Of a stretch of DNA of 7,084 bases, positions 6,448-7,084 are shown in pieces. The stretch covers positions 1-7,084 of the forward strand of contig DPLR01000495.1 in assembly GCA_003541895.1 (NCBI GenBank), written 5' to 3'. A program made the position numbers and the translations under genes. The notes below the pieces were generated by a model. That model worked only from the letters and a program-made list of their open reading frames with translations, was not told the DNA's origin and did not search any database. The DNA comes from Cytophagales bacterium (GTDB taxonomy: Bacteria > Bacteroidota > Bacteroidia > Cytophagales > Cyclobacteriaceae). Position 1 is the stretch's first letter. Every line of letters starts with the position of its first letter.

Positions 6448-7084
6448 ATGCAAAATCTTTTAGCCGCACTGAATAAAATTAAGGGCTCATCCAAATTTAT
6501 CTTGGACGAGTTCCCACAATTGATTTTTCTAATAGACGAACAAGGAACCTTCCTCGATTTCTTCAGCGCCAGTGAAGCTATGCTTGCCGTATCCCCCGAA
6601 ACCATCATTGGCAAAACCTTGTCGCAACTTTTTCCTCCATCGTTGGCCGAACAAGCTATGGTGAAGGTGAAATATACCCTTCAAACCGGTGAAGAAACTT
6701 CGTTTGAATATGAATTGCCATTGAGTCATGGGGTTTCTCATTTTCAAGCTCGACTAATCCAAGAAAATAAAAATTCAGTAGTTGCTTTCATCAAAGACAT
6801 TACCCAATGGCACGAACTTCAGCAACGTGATGCAAAAAGAGCATTGATGATTGAGGAGACTGAACAGCGATTCAAATTGCTGGCTGAAAATTTACCAGGA
6901 GCTGTTTATCTGTGCGACAATGATGCCGATTACTCTATGCTCTACCTCAACAGCAAAGTAATCGATGTTACCGGCTATACCCCTGACGAATTCATTTCCA
7001 AGAAAATAAATTTTCCAGACATCTATCATCAAGAGCATGCTGCAGCTATCTATCAATGCGTTGAAGAAAGTATTACTCGGAAAA
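6448..7084 (+). CDS. PAS-PAS sensory protein, probable histidine kinase, 3' partial
   Basis: The frame runs open from ATG at 6448 to the window end, giving 212 residues. An in-frame stop lies at 6379-6381 and no better start is seen between. The first PAS domain spans about residues 18-120: FPQLIFLIDEQGTFLDF, then IGKTLSQLFP, TGEETSFEYEL and the closing VVAFIKDIT. A short linker, probably helical (121-140), leads to a second PAS of the PAS_3 type: RFKLLAENLPGAVYLCDND, then MLYLNSKVIDVTGY and FPDIYHQEH, where the usual HPDD is altered. No membrane helix is seen, so sensing is probably cytosolic. Such tandem PAS segments usually precede HisKA and HATPase domains, but the output domain is beyond the window; a diguanylate cyclase is also possible. 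The gene follows GH3 by 103 bases with no clear terminator or promoter between, so co-transcription is possible. Confidence 0.88.
   Translation, partial: MQNLLAALNKIKGSSKFILDEFPQLIFLIDEQGTFLDFFSASEAMLAVSPETIIGKTLSQLFPPSLAEQAMVKVKYTLQTGEETSFEYELPLSHGVSHFQARLIQENKNSVVAFIKDITQWHELQQRDAKRALMIEETEQRFKLLAENLPGAVYLCDNDADYSMLYLNSKVIDVTGYTPDEFISKKINFPDIYHQEHAAAIYQCVEESITRK

Noticed and set aside
1..7084. CRISPR array, tRNA or rRNA genes
   Set aside because: No regularly spaced direct repeats, no cloverleaf with a GTTCRA-type T arm, and no rRNA-like stretch were seen on either strand.

Overview
The window reads as chromosomal DNA of a member of the Bacteroidota, probably a Cytophagia-like lineage. This rests on protein style (an S9B dipeptidyl-peptidase, an ALDH-only PaaN, a GH3 enzyme with an EF-hand-like N-terminal segment, a multi-PAS sensor), start sites with little Shine-Dalgarno signal, and one good match to the Bacteroidota -7 promoter element TAnnTTTG. 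The species cannot be named from sequence alone.

Layout. (1) Bases 1-1121 (+): the 3' part of an S9 (DPP IV-type) serine peptidase with an intact Ser-Asp-His triad, ended by a strong intrinsic terminator. (2) Bases 1122-1294: a convergent intergenic region with two hairpins that share the core CAAGCG-NNN-CGCTTG. (3) Bases 1295-2196 (-): a small AT-rich two-gene cassette. It encodes a two-helix membrane protein of unknown function and, through an ATGA overlap, a 119-residue soluble protein resembling the FlgT C-terminal barrel. It probably has its own promoter. (4) Bases 2247-3914 (-): paaN, an aldehyde dehydrogenase of the phenylacetate pathway, with a palindrome over its presumed promoter. 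(5) Bases 3915-4376: a 462-base gene-free stretch holding a GC-rich block (about 4029-4240) full of inverted repeats, including two perfect triloop hairpins in tandem. (6) Bases 4377-6344 (+): a membrane-anchored GH3 glycosidase. (7) Bases 6448-7084 (+): the 5' part of a PAS-PAS sensory protein, probably a histidine kinase, cut by the window end.

The genes do not form one pathway. The peptidase and the GH3 enzyme suit a heterotroph that degrades peptides and glycans at the cell envelope. PaaN points to aromatic catabolism, but no other paa gene is in view. The parts least explained by known biology are the two-gene cassette and the GC-rich hairpin block. Both are candidates, not demonstrated systems.
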